DNA of 20,567 nucleotides from Bacteroidia bacterium (GCA_025999775.1 BNXT01000006.1:1-20567); one strand, 5' to 3'. Positions 1-7,687 are shown, numbered from the stretch's first letter. Numbers and translations are program-made. The notes: a model not told the origin generated them from the sequence alone.

Positions 1-67
1 ATTTTTGAGTACTATGAAAATTCTTGGTTTTTTTATAGCGCAAAACAAGAGTTAACCAAATTTTGAT

Positions 68-75
68 TACCTTTG
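68..75 (+). promoter_or_regulatory. Bacteroidota -7 promoter box for the nhaC-type gene
   Basis: TACCTTTG is an exact match to the Bacteroidota -7 consensus TAnnTTTG and lies 21 bases before the ATG at 97. I see no clear -33 TTTG at the usual spacing. The box covers the alternative TTG codon at 73, which argues against translation starting there. Confidence 0.6.
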
Positions 76-96
76 CACTTTTATTTTGATAACCTT

Positions 97-1455
97 ATGA
101 ACTCAGAATTGAATCACCATTCCAAACCCAACTGCTGGGCATTGCTCCCTTTCGGGTTGTTTTTACTGTTTTACGTCCTTGCCTTTGTTTTCACGGGGAC
201 TATGAGTACGATGCCGGTAGTTATTGCTTTTTTACTTTCAACCATGGTAGCATTGCTTTTTACGCAGGGGTCTTTTAGTCGTCGTGTTACGCTTTTTTGT
301 CGCGGCGCTGCCAACGAAACCATATTACTCATGGTACTTATCTTTGTGCTGGCAGGTGCGTTTGCGGGTACTGCCAATGCCATGGGCGCCGTAGATGCCA
401 CGGTTACCATGGCGCTCAAGTTTTTGCCTCACACCATGATTCCCGCCAGCCTCTTCATTGCTGCTTGCTTTGTATCCATGTCCATGGGAACTTCCTGCGG
501 TACGATAGCCGCTTTAACGCCTGTCGCAGTAGGCATCGCACCTCAAATAGGAATGGACTTGCCCGCCATGCTCGGCATTGTGGTCGGCGGCGCTATGTTT
601 GGCGATAATTTATCGTTCATTTCCGACACGACGATTGTCGTTACACGAACTCAAGGCGTGGAAATGCGTGATAAGTTTAAAGTAAACCTACGCCTTGTAC
701 TGCCAATGGCGATCCTTTGCACATTCATTTATGTCTATCAAGGCTACCGGTTAGAGGGCGAACTATTTACAGCCTCCGTATCGTGGATAAAAATCGTTCC
801 CTATCTTACTGTTTTAATAGCTGCGCTTGCAGGAATGAACGTCATTTTAGTACTCATGCTCGGTACTGCATTAGCGGGTATCATCGGACTTGCAACCGGT
901 GATTTAGGACTGCTCGAATGGGCAAAGACTGCCAACGCCGGTATTGTTGGCGATATGGGCGAACTCATTATTGTGTCCTTTATGGCGGGCGGACTATTTG
1001 AGCTGGTACGCGTGAATGGCGGTATTGTATGGTTGGTAGAAAAACTCGCCAGTAAAGTGAAGTCTCAAAGAAAAGCAGAAAGTAGGATTGCCCTTCTTAC
1101 GATACTCACCAATTTATGCACAGCCAACAACACCATTGCATTGCTCATCGTAGGTAACATTGCCCGCAACGTGGGTAAAACCGTGAATCTCAGCGGCAAA
1201 CGTACAGCAAGTCTGCTTGACACCCTGTCGTGCTTTACACAGAGCTTGCTACCCTACGGAGCACAGCTGCTGATTGCTACCAGTCTCGCACACAACGTTA
1301 GCCCAACAGAGGTGATACCCTATCTTTTTTACCCTATGTTGTTAGGCGTGGCAGTGATTCTGTCCATCATTTTTCGTTATCCAAAGGATAATCATTCATC
1401 GCAAGCCTTGCCATCAGATAGCTCACCGTTGATTCCGCACCCTGATTCAAATTGA
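97..1455 (+). CDS. nhaC: NhaC-family Na+/H+ antiporter
   Basis: Polytopic inner-membrane antiporter, expected to exchange Na+ for H+ and so serve pH and sodium homeostasis. The protein is about 452 residues with roughly ten to twelve hydrophobic segments, the usual NhaC size. Two stretches are diagnostic: MSMGTSCGTIAALTPVAVG, and FGDNLSFISDTTIV, which corresponds to the family's GDxxSPxSDTT signature with Phe in place of Pro. I start it at ATG 97 rather than the in-frame TTG at 73 because the -7 box at 68-75 overlaps that TTG. The last 30 or so residues follow the final membrane helix, are polar, and are encoded in DNA that also encodes the end of the convergent glycosyltransferase. No terminator is visible. 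It appears monocistronic. Substrate could be another ion or a malate/lactate pair, since NhaC-superfamily names are often loosely assigned. Confidence 0.88.
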   Translation: MNSELNHHSKPNCWALLPFGLFLLFYVLAFVFTGTMSTMPVVIAFLLSTMVALLFTQGSFSRRVTLFCRGAANETILLMVLIFVLAGAFAGTANAMGAVDATVTMALKFLPHTMIPASLFIAACFVSMSMGTSCGTIAALTPVAVGIAPQIGMDLPAMLGIVVGGAMFGDNLSFISDTTIVVTRTQGVEMRDKFKVNLRLVLPMAILCTFIYVYQGYRLEGELFTASVSWIKIVPYLTVLIAALAGMNVILVLMLGTALAGIIGLATGDLGLLEWAKTANAGIVGDMGELIIVSFMAGGLFELVRVNGGIVWLVEKLASKVKSQRKAESRIALLTILTNLCTANNTIALLIVGNIARNVGKTVNLSGKRTASLLDTLSCFTQSLLPYGAQLLIATSLAHNVSPTEVIPYLFYPMLLGVAVILSIIFRYPKDNHSSQALPSDSSPLIPHPDSN

Positions 1456-3592
1456 TATTATTTTCTTCCAAGCCGTCATAACAGCCGCCTGTAACCGGAT
1501 TGTAAATAATTTGATGAAGATGATTATTACCCAAAAACCAACTAAAAGCAAGATGCTGTTTTGTGAGATAGTTCGGATTTTTAAACACCTTGTAAAACGT
1601 ATTCAGCGCTATCACAGTACCGGCGACATCCACAGGTTGTTCGCCAAAATTGTGCCCTATCTTTTCTTTTTGCAGCCACCCTTGATTAGATACGACCTTG
1701 ATTTGGTCGTCCGTGAACGTTTTTTCTAATAAAAAATCGAATGACGTCTCTGCGATAGCTTTATACTTCGCATTTTTGACTGCCATGGAAGCGTATAACA
1801 AACTTTCCGGTAATATGCTGTTGTCATACGTCAGGCTGTTTTCAAACCACAACCAGTTATTTGCTTTATTCAACTTGTAAAAATCAACTAATTTGTCCGC
1901 CAACAAATATATCTGTGAGGTTATTTTTTGAGACGGATAAGCGCTGTAGTAATCACACATACCTTTCAATGTGAACGCTATGCTTCGCGGCGAGTACATT
2001 CTATCAATGGTAGTAATAGCCTGACAAAACATCTCTATAGCGTCTGATGTCCAGATGTCGGGAAACTTTCCCGCAAGAGAGATGAAATAACCTAATGCCA
2101 TAATAACCCGTCCATTACTATCTTCCAAGCCCGTTTCGTAATTCTGTGAGGTAAATTGAAGATCCTTATCAACATAATTAAGAAAAGAGCCGTCTGGTTG
2201 CTGGCAATAGCGGATAAAGGTCATGTATTTCTTGATATAGTCCTCGTAGGATGCGTCTTTTAAATCCATATACACACCACACAGAGCCATAAGCGCTCGT
2301 GCATTATCATCTAATGTGTATCCGGTACGAATATCGGGGCGGTTGCCTTTTGCAAACTGAATCATAGCAAAGCCACGACTCATCCGTTTGATATGCGTCG
2401 TGTTTAACTGCGGTAACGAATAAACAAGAGGTTCTTGAGGCTGTTGAATGGTTGTTTCTGTTGTTTCGTTAAACAGCCGTGCGTAGGCAATCGCTGCATT
2501 GCCCCATGCCGTTGATGCCGTTTTTTGCAGTCCTGATATTTTCATTTTAGACCTCAATTTTTCGTTACCCAATAAGCGATTGACAGAATTAGAGAGTTGT
2601 TCCGAATCTTTGAAGTCAAAAATAATGCCGGAATCCTGTTTCAGTAGTTCCCGAGCGTGAGGTATCGGTGTTGCCACAATCGGACAGCCACAACTCATCG
2701 CATACACAAACGTACCACTAACGGCTTGATTGGGGTCGGACGACGTAAATAAATAAATATCGGTTAATTGAAGGTATTCTAACAATACCGGAAGGTCTAA
2801 ATAGAGATTCACAAACCGCACATAGTCTGTTATTCCAAGCATTTCGATTTTTGCTTTAAGCATTTCACGGTATCTTTCACCTTCTATTTTCTGCACTGAG
2901 GGATGCGTTTTCCCTATTATTAGAAACAGTACCGTAGGGTTTTCTTTGATGATTGTCGGTAATGCGTCCAAGGTTGTTTCTATACTTTTGCCGGAACTTA
3001 GCAGTCCAAACGTCGTGAGAACACAGCGACCTGTAACTTTATACTTCTCTTTCAGCTTTTTTTTATCTAAATGAGCGACTAAATGTGTTCCATGCGGAAT
3101 AATGTGTATTTTTCCCTGCTCGACCTCGTAATCGTCCATCAAAATCTGTGCGGAAGTATGCGTCATCACAACGATTGCAGCACTGGCAGCAATGATTTTT
3201 TTCAGATACTGCTTGTTAGCCTCTTTGGGCTGTGAAAGCACGGTATGAAACACAATAATCACAGGTTTGGTAAGCGTTTCCATCAGCTGCAAAAATACGT
3301 TTTCTTGTCCGGCGAAGAAACCAAATTCATGCTGTATCAAAACGAACGAAATAGTAGTGTCATTATTCACTTCATTGGCAATACGCACATAATCCGATAC
3401 GTCAGAGGTATTTAATGTATATTTTACTTCGGGTGAATAACTGTGTTTTTCTTCCGGTGTCTCTAAGGCACAAATTTTTATGGAATATGAGTTGCCGAAT
3501 TTATGCTGAATAGTACGTATTAAATCATTTGCGAACGTGGCAATACCACATTCACGTGGTGGATAGGTTGTTATACAAAGGATTCCTTTCAT
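1367..3592 (-). CDS. GT4-type glycosyltransferase with C-terminal helical (alpha/alpha-barrel-like) domain
   Basis: Cytoplasmic two-domain protein of 741 residues. Residues 1-370 are a GT-B fold glycosyltransferase of the GT4 type: N-terminal ITTYPPRECGIATFANDL, an HxxxF acceptor-side segment (IQHEFGFF), and a nucleotide-sugar-binding region ending in YAMSCGCPIVATPIPHARE. The usual EPFGLxxLEAM motif is replaced by DPNQAVSGTFVYAM, so the second Glu is absent. I recall SGTxAYA-type motifs in this glycosyltransferase subgroup, so this is probably a family trait rather than a defect. Residues 380-741 are helical, with repeated motifs such as TLDDNARALMAL, GLEDSNGRVIMAL and NQGAESTVSYLMARLA, resembling six-hairpin toroid enzymes. 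It lies 49 bases downstream of the GH130 gene, on the same strand and probably in the same operon. Sugar donor and acceptor are unknown; mannose is suggested only by the GH130 partner. Its 3' end overlaps the NhaC gene by 89 bp. Confidence 0.85.
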   Translation of the reverse strand: MKGILCITTYPPRECGIATFANDLIRTIQHKFGNSYSIKICALETPEEKHSYSPEVKYTLNTSDVSDYVRIANEVNNDTTISFVLIQHEFGFFAGQENVFLQLMETLTKPVIIVFHTVLSQPKEANKQYLKKIIAASAAIVVMTHTSAQILMDDYEVEQGKIHIIPHGTHLVAHLDKKKLKEKYKVTGRCVLTTFGLLSSGKSIETTLDALPTIIKENPTVLFLIIGKTHPSVQKIEGERYREMLKAKIEMLGITDYVRFVNLYLDLPVLLEYLQLTDIYLFTSSDPNQAVSGTFVYAMSCGCPIVATPIPHARELLKQDSGIIFDFKDSEQLSNSVNRLLGNEKLRSKMKISGLQKTASTAWGNAAIAYARLFNETTETTIQQPQEPLVYSLPQLNTTHIKRMSRGFAMIQFAKGNRPDIRTGYTLDDNARALMALCGVYMDLKDASYEDYIKKYMTFIRYCQQPDGSFLNYVDKDLQFTSQNYETGLEDSNGRVIMALGYFISLAGKFPDIWTSDAIEMFCQAITTIDRMYSPRSIAFTLKGMCDYYSAYPSQKITSQIYLLADKLVDFYKLNKANNWLWFENSLTYDNSILPESLLYASMAVKNAKYKAIAETSFDFLLEKTFTDDQIKVVSNQGWLQKEKIGHNFGEQPVDVAGTVIALNTFYKVFKNPNYLTKQHLAFSWFLGNNHLHQIIYNPVTGGCYDGLEENNINLNQGAESTVSYLMARLAMNDYPLDNEK

Positions 3593-3641
3593 GAGGTTAT
3601 AGTTAATTTACAAAATATAAAAGCCACTTAACATAGTATTT

Positions 3642-4673
3642 TTAAACTCTATAAGTAAGTAGTTCTTGTATCAAGTCCTTTAAGGGGACGGAAGCGCAGG
3701 CGACGTATTTGTCTGCCGCGCCGTAATAGATGTAAAGGATGCCATCGAATACCGTAGTACCTGTTGGAAAGCATACCCTATTGACTACTCCATTTAGCTC
3801 ATAGTCGGTTTCAGGACTGAACAACGGATAAGGCAATCGCGCTATCTCGACCGCCGGATTGTCAAGAGCTAACAACGCTGCACTTGCGGTATAGACGTAG
3901 CCTTCCGGCGTATCCCGTACGCTATGATAAATCATCAACCAGCCTTCGGGCAACTCAATAGGCGGACACCCAGCGCCAATATAACTTGACTCATGGTCAT
4001 AACGTGCCGAAAAAACAATATGTTCCGCAAAATTCAAGAAATAGTTAATCCAAAAATCATACGTCAGATCCTCTAATTTTTCTATACAAACCATTTGAAT
4101 ATCCGGTTTGATACGATGAAAAAAATACAGTTTACCGTTGATTCTACGAGGGAAAAATATCAAATTCTTATCTGTAATGTACATTTTCTGACCCGAATTT
4201 GTTAGCGCTTCACGTTTATTGTAACTTCTGAAATATTTTTCGTCAATCAGTCCGTTTGTAAGCGCTAATTCTTCAAATTGTGAATAGGTAAACTGCGATG
4301 TAATAATGCCCTGTTTACGGAAATGCACTAAATCCTCGGACAACGCCAAGGCGCCTACTGCGCTTATGCCGTCATAAACTGTATAAGTCATGTAATAGGT
4401 ACCATCTATCTTTACAATACGTGGATCCTCAACACCTTGACTTTCGTAATCAAATTCAGGATACATCAGCGGACTTTGGTTTCGTTGTACGACCCGCAAA
4501 GGACCGTCTAAACGGCAATAACCAATGGTTGAATGGTTACCCTCCCTTACTGCACGGTAAAAGACATGCACGGTTGTTCCTTCTGCAATAACAGCCGGAT
4601 TCATGACACCCTCGTTTTCAAACGCAAAGTTCGTTTTTTCTAATAAAATACCTTCTCTTTTTACTGTGATCAT
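3642..4673 (-). CDS. GH130-family glycoside phosphorylase/hydrolase
   Basis: Five-bladed beta-propeller enzyme of glycoside hydrolase family 130, whose characterised members phosphorolyse or hydrolyse beta-mannosides (for example mannosyl-glucose and beta-1,2-mannooligosaccharides). The 343 residues match the family length. Visible family motifs are GVMNPAVI near residue 22, GVEDPRIV near 80 with Asp83 in the position of the catalytic acid motif, and YIYYGAADKYVACA near the C-terminus. There is no signal peptide, so it acts in the cytoplasm. The start codon overlaps the stop of the upstream 45-codon ORF in an ATGA arrangement, which suggests translational coupling. The partner glycosyltransferase follows after 49 bases. 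Such proteins are sometimes mislabelled as pesticidal protein Cry7Aa; nothing here is toxin-like. Whether it is a phosphorylase or a hydrolase cannot be decided from motifs alone. Confidence 0.87.
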   Translation of the reverse strand: MITVKREGILLEKTNFAFENEGVMNPAVIAEGTTVHVFYRAVREGNHSTIGYCRLDGPLRVVQRNQSPLMYPEFDYESQGVEDPRIVKIDGTYYMTYTVYDGISAVGALALSEDLVHFRKQGIITSQFTYSQFEELALTNGLIDEKYFRSYNKREALTNSGQKMYITDKNLIFFPRRINGKLYFFHRIKPDIQMVCIEKLEDLTYDFWINYFLNFAEHIVFSARYDHESSYIGAGCPPIELPEGWLMIYHSVRDTPEGYVYTASAALLALDNPAVEIARLPYPLFSPETDYELNGVVNRVCFPTGTTVFDGILYIYYGAADKYVACASVPLKDLIQELLTYRV

Positions 4674-4807
4674 GCCGACTTGAGTTTTATATTCAATATC
4701 GTGTCTTGCTTGGTAATTTTAGTCTGCTGATAGTTCGACATTTTTTTCGGGCTACCTGATGGCATTTTGTCCCGTTTCTTTTCTTTTTTTTGATCGTTAC
4801 TTTTCAT
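4670..4807 (-). CDS. small Lys-rich 45-residue ORF leading the GH130 operon
   Basis: An uninterrupted ATG-to-TGA frame of 45 codons runs directly into the GH130 gene; its TGA shares bases with the GH130 ATG (ATGA). The product starts MKSNDQKKEKKRDKMPSGSP and ends in NIKLKSA. It is very basic (about a quarter Lys), has no membrane segment and no signal peptide, and I recognise no family. Its ATG lies 26 bases after a perfect TATCTTTG -7 box, so it would be the first gene of the transcript. It may be a true small protein, for example nucleic-acid-binding or regulatory, or a translated leader that couples translation into GH130. The poly-A rich stretch could favour an open Lys-rich frame by chance, which is the main doubt. 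Confidence 0.5.
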   Translation of the reverse strand: MKSNDQKKEKKRDKMPSGSPKKMSNYQQTKITKQDTILNIKLKSA

Positions 4808-4833
4808 TGTATAGTACTTTTAATGTATTTATA

Positions 4834-4841
4834 CAAAGATA
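4834..4841 (-). promoter_or_regulatory. Bacteroidota -7 promoter box of the GH130/GT operon
   Basis: On the minus strand the sequence reads TATCTTTG, a perfect TAnnTTTG match, 26 bases before the ATG of the small ORF and about 160 bases before the GH130 start. No convincing TTTG is found at the -33 spacing. Its placement supports the small ORF being part of the mRNA. Confidence 0.55.
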
Positions 4842-4988
4842 GTGTATAATTCTGTAATCTAACAGGACTTTCCGAGATTTTTTCGGTACTTTTTGAAATG
4901 GTCGGTCAATTGTCTGAATCAGGATTGGAATAATGAAATGTTTCAAAACAAAATCTTCTAAAATCCACACTCCTCACTAATAAAAAAT

Positions 4989-5155
4989 GTCCCGTTAGGG
5001 ACAAAATGTTGGTAGAAAACACACCATCCTTGCCTCTAAATTCCGTAGGAATGGCATGTAAATCAGCTATTCTAACGGTTTTTACAGGTCATCCATAATG
5101 GGATTTTCTTTTGATGACAACGATTTTTCTACCAACATCACCTCCCTAACGGGAG
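4989..5155. repeat. Intergenic inverted-repeat element with self-dyad arms and a central palindrome
   Basis: The left arm comprises GTCCCGTTAGGGAC (4989-5002) then ATGTTGGTAGAAAA (5006-5019). The right arm is the inverted copy: TTTTCTACCAACAT (5125-5138) then CTCCCTAACGGGAG (5142-5155). Each arm contains its own short dyad, and a third dyad, ATTCCGTAGGAAT (5040-5052), lies between them. The whole can fold as one large cruciform or as three small hairpins. It looks like a REP/MITE-type interspersed repeat; similar tact-gttagggac motifs are, as I recall, common between Bacteroidota genes. I see no encoded protein in it: the 66-codon plus-strand frame starting at 5098 is built from the repeat. 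Confidence 0.7.
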
Positions 5156-5254
5156 ATTTCATTTGTTCATTATTTAGTTATGGCATAGTAGATTTTGCTA
5201 AGAAGAAAAAAGCTATTGCAACAAAAGAAAATGAACAATTACACCATAAAATAA

Positions 5255-5279
5255 AAAGAGGAGGCAAAACCTCCTCTTT
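5255..5279 (-). terminator. Intrinsic terminator after the small outer-membrane protein gene
   Basis: A perfect 10-bp stem (AAAGAGGAGG with CCTCCTCTTT) closes a 5-base loop. On the minus strand it is followed by a T-rich run (TTTTTATTTTAT, starting within the stem's last bases). It lies 40-64 bases beyond the stop of the gene ending at 5319, so it should end the lipoprotein/OMP transcript. Confidence 0.75.
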
Positions 5280-5318
5280 CTTGAAAACTAATTTGTAAAA
5301 TTGCTGTTGTCAGCCGTG

Positions 5319-5993
5319 CTATTTGAGAAATGTATAGGACACGCCCCAACGCAGTTGGAGCGCCGGTTCGGTCGTGAAAAACATTTCTCTATTGATTTTT
5401 CGATTGCCAACCAGCAGCTTTGCGCTTGGTTCCACGAACACTCCCACTCCACATGCCCAATTACGAGAAATCCCGAAATTCAAACTGTTTTCCATAGCTA
5501 CGTACGTATTTTCTCTTGGAGAACAACCAGGCATTACCGGTGGTGATATAATACGTTCATAATCATGTGCTTCTAAAATGTTCTGTCTTACCTCCATGCC
5601 CATTTTAGCACCCACTTGTAAAATCCATTTGGAATTTTTATCCAATGAACAAGGAGACCACGTTGCCTGAAGACCTGCATGTAACAAGCGAGAACTGCCA
5701 AGTGGATAACTGTAACTTGAGTCCATGATTCTACTGATTGTTGACAACCCTTTGTTGGGGTTACAATTGTAGAACGTGCCTCCTAAATAAACCCCTGCAC
5801 TCCAATTACTATTTAAGTTTTTCGCCGCATCCAATTGAAAATTTGTATTACGAGGTACTGCCAACGCAGGGTCGAGGCTATTGCTCAATCTGATTTTCCA
5901 TTGTGCATTACTCACCGCCTTATCGTCTTGGCTATATCCGATAAAAGCAAGGCTCACAAAAATCACTAAAAGAAATAATTCTTTATTTTTCAT
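5319..5993 (-). CDS. Hypothetical exported outer-membrane beta-barrel-like protein
   Basis: A 224-residue protein I cannot assign to a named family. Residues 1-21 (MKNKELFLLVIFVSLAFIGYSQ) form a clear Sec signal peptide ending in a typical Bacteroidota YSQ/D cleavage site, with no lipobox. The mature part alternates polar and aromatic residues in short strands (WSAGVYLGGTFY, LLHAGLQATW, WILQVGAKMGMEV, NWACGVGVFVEPSAKLL) and ends in LQLRWGVSYTFLK; the aromatic-rich last strand is typical of outer-membrane barrels. About eight strands would fit. Four Cys are spread along it (CNPNKG, WSPCSLD, MPGCSPRE, NWACGVG). It is separated from the upstream lipoprotein gene by 18 bases, so the two are co-transcribed and could work together at the outer membrane. 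A terminator follows. Confidence 0.6.
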   Translation of the reverse strand: MKNKELFLLVIFVSLAFIGYSQDDKAVSNAQWKIRLSNSLDPALAVPRNTNFQLDAAKNLNSNWSAGVYLGGTFYNCNPNKGLSTISRIMDSSYSYPLGSSRLLHAGLQATWSPCSLDKNSKWILQVGAKMGMEVRQNILEAHDYERIISPPVMPGCSPRENTYVAMENSLNFGISRNWACGVGVFVEPSAKLLVGNRKINREMFFTTEPALQLRWGVSYTFLK

Positions 5994-6011
5994 CAGTTGT
6001 TTTATTTATAT

Positions 6012-6998
6012 TTATAGTGCTGCACCTATTTTAATTTGGCATTGACGCCCCGGTATAGATGCAGATTTTGCCCAGCAATCAATCCCATAAAAACCCAAAA
6101 CAGAATATCCGGGAATATCCGCAGGTTCATCCCATGAATATTTAGCTACAGACCTATTTGCAGGTGGAATAATTTCAGGGTATAAAATTTGCTGTATAGC
6201 GTTGTTTGGCCATAGTATCTCAACACCTAATTTTATAGAGCCTTCTATGGTTCTACTGCAAAAATACCATATTCCTAATGTTTTGTGATAAGGTCTAATG
6301 GTGTACTCAATATGATAATCATTAAAAAAGGGAAGATGAGGAATCACAATATCCGAACATTCCACCCCTAAGTAGAGTCTATTAGAACCTTCATCTATTC
6401 TGTTTGAATAATCCTTACCAAAAATATCTTTTCTATTTGGATTCTTTTTACTCTTTGCTATCGGCGTTTCTTGGGAAATATCTGTGTTTTCTGCCAAGAA
6501 CCCTTTTTCAGATAAATCTTTTAACTGCTGTTTAAAAGCCGAAGGAGCAGATGCAACGCCGGAAGCAAAAAATTTCACAGCAATATCTCCAATTTGAACC
6601 ATACAATCTTCATTAAGTATGCGTTTTATAGATGCAGATTTCTGCAGTTTAGTTTCCAATGTAAAATCTCCATTATCTTCTTTTATGAGTTGAAGATATT
6701 GGTCATTTTGGGATACAAACTCAATCACTTCTGCTTGAGTACTGAATTTTTCAGGATTAGCTTCCTGATAAACAGCCTTTGAGCGACTTTCAAAAGAGAT
6801 AAAATTCCTACTTTTCTCCCATTGTGTGAATTCATCATCACTCATTTTTGAAACGAGCGATAAAGTGTTTTGGTACTCTTCTGCATCTTTGAATGCAAGA
6901 ATCTGAGTTTCAGATTCGGATTTTGGACTGATGTTTTCTTTGTTACATGCAACAAAGGCAAGGCTCGCAAGAGCCATCACGTAAATGATTTTTTTCAT
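6012..6998 (-). CDS. Hypothetical lipoprotein
   Basis: A 328-residue lipoprotein of unrecognised family. The N-terminus MKKIIYVMALASLAFVACNKE is a lipoprotein signal with lipobox FVAC; the acylated Cys is residue 19, and the following NKEN contains no obvious surface-export run of acidic residues. Residues 30-130 look helical and charged (FKDAEEYQNTLSLVSKMSDDEFTQWEKS and further on). Residues 210-328 look beta-rich, with several Trp, Tyr and Cys (VECSDIV, GIWYFCSRTIEG, GFYGIDCWAKSA) that may form disulfides. The N-terminal DAEEYQ...KMSDDEFxxWE pattern recalls a group of uncharacterised Bacteroidales lipoproteins. It leads a two-gene operon with the outer-membrane protein and has its own well-formed promoter. 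Confidence 0.65.
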   Translation of the reverse strand: MKKIIYVMALASLAFVACNKENISPKSESETQILAFKDAEEYQNTLSLVSKMSDDEFTQWEKSRNFISFESRSKAVYQEANPEKFSTQAEVIEFVSQNDQYLQLIKEDNGDFTLETKLQKSASIKRILNEDCMVQIGDIAVKFFASGVASAPSAFKQQLKDLSEKGFLAENTDISQETPIAKSKKNPNRKDIFGKDYSNRIDEGSNRLYLGVECSDIVIPHLPFFNDYHIEYTIRPYHKTLGIWYFCSRTIEGSIKLGVEILWPNNAIQQILYPEIIPPANRSVAKYSWDEPADIPGYSVLGFYGIDCWAKSASIPGRQCQIKIGAAL

Positions 6999-7046
6999 AA
7001 TTTTATTTTTTTTATTAATAATTTTTTGTTTTTAAAAATGAGGGTG

Positions 7047-7078
7047 CAAAGGTATAAATAAGTTTTCAAAAAAACAAA
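7047..7078 (-). promoter_or_regulatory. Bacteroidota sigma-ABfr promoter for the lipoprotein/OMP operon
   Basis: The minus strand carries TTTG (7078-7075), a 20-base spacer, and TACCTTTG (7054-7047), matching the consensus TTTG-N19-21-TAnnTTTG at both boxes. Transcription should start about 40 bases before the lipoprotein ATG at 6998. Confidence 0.7.
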
Positions 7079-7094
7079 TAGCATACAAAATGGG

Positions 7095-7228
7095 TGGCGG
7101 TTTTCCGCCATTTATAACTCGTTGTAATTCAGCATTTTATGAAAAACCCAAAAAACGCTGTTTTGTAAGTGGTTGATTTTCAACCACAAAATATTTTAAA
7201 AATTTTTTAATTTGGCGGAAAACCGCCA
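7095..7228. repeat. Second hairpin-rich inverted-repeat element
   Basis: The arms are TGGCGGTTTTCCGCCA (7095-7110) and its exact reverse complement TGGCGGAAAACCGCCA (7213-7228). Each arm can also fold alone (6-bp stem, 4-base loop). Between them lies a third hairpin, GTGGTTGA-TTT-TCAACCAC (7169-7187). The remaining sequence from 7055 to 7348 is AT-rich and holds no gene. The right arm might also help end hmu transcription, but it lacks a clean T-run on the minus strand. Confidence 0.65.
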
Positions 7229-7348
7229 CATTAAATCAACCGGTAAAACATGTTAAGGCACATAAAATAGGATAAATGAAATAATACAGCGTATAAAGGG
7301 AAAGAGGGTTAAAAAATAGTGTGGAAAGTGGATTTGAGGGACACTAAT

Positions 7349-7687
7349 CTATTCCGGAACATAAATAATCTCTCCGTTGTCAAGTTCGTAAGCAATACCC
7401 ACTTTTCGTCCTTTCTTTTGGGAGGAAGATTGGTCGTTAGACGGCGTGTATTTATTGATTTTACCGCCTTCTTTCGTAATGATTTCCATATTATCTTTGC
7501 CTGGATTTTTCACTATCGTGTAATCTTCTTGGGTAAAAACCTCTGTCATGTTCATGTGCATAACCATTGCCACCATCAATGCCACGGCAAACACCATTGC
7601 CACATCAAAAAGATTGACAATCACGCTTAGCGGGTCGGTATCTTCTCCCGACATCAAGTTATTTCTCCTTCGCGTTCTGATTTTCAT
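7349..7687 (-). CDS. hmuV: HmuV-like protein (DUF2149)
   Basis: A 112-residue inner-membrane protein of the DUF2149 type, the last gene of hmuYRSTUV-type loci. An Arg-rich cytoplasmic N-terminus (MKIRTRRRNN) precedes DTDPLSVIVNLFDVAMVFAVALMVAMVM, a single membrane helix carrying the family's DPLSxxxNLFDVAMVFAVAL signature. A periplasmic tail follows, ending in VGIAYELDNGEIIYVPE, also typical of the family. The architecture resembles ExbD, so with HmuU it probably forms an energising complex dependent on proton-motive force; this is inference. Its start lies inside the end of hmuU (29-bp overlap), and the match of its N-terminus to the family supports that start. Confidence 0.82.
   Translation of the reverse strand: MKIRTRRRNNLMSGEDTDPLSVIVNLFDVAMVFAVALMVAMVMHMNMTEVFTQEDYTIVKNPGKDNMEIITKEGGKINKYTPSNDQSSSQKKGRKVGIAYELDNGEIIYVPE

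Noticed and set aside
73..96. TTG start adding eight residues to the NhaC-type protein
   Set aside because: The TTG lies inside the TACCTTTG -7 promoter box, so it would not be in the mRNA; ATG 97 is used instead.
3642..4673. Naming this protein a pesticidal Cry7Aa-type toxin
   Set aside because: The motifs are those of GH130 enzymes; the toxin name is a known propagated annotation error, and no toxin feature is visible.
5098..5298. 66-codon plus-strand frame between the GH130 and OMP operons
   Set aside because: It begins in the inverted-repeat element and ends in the terminator hairpin, and has no promoter or homology.
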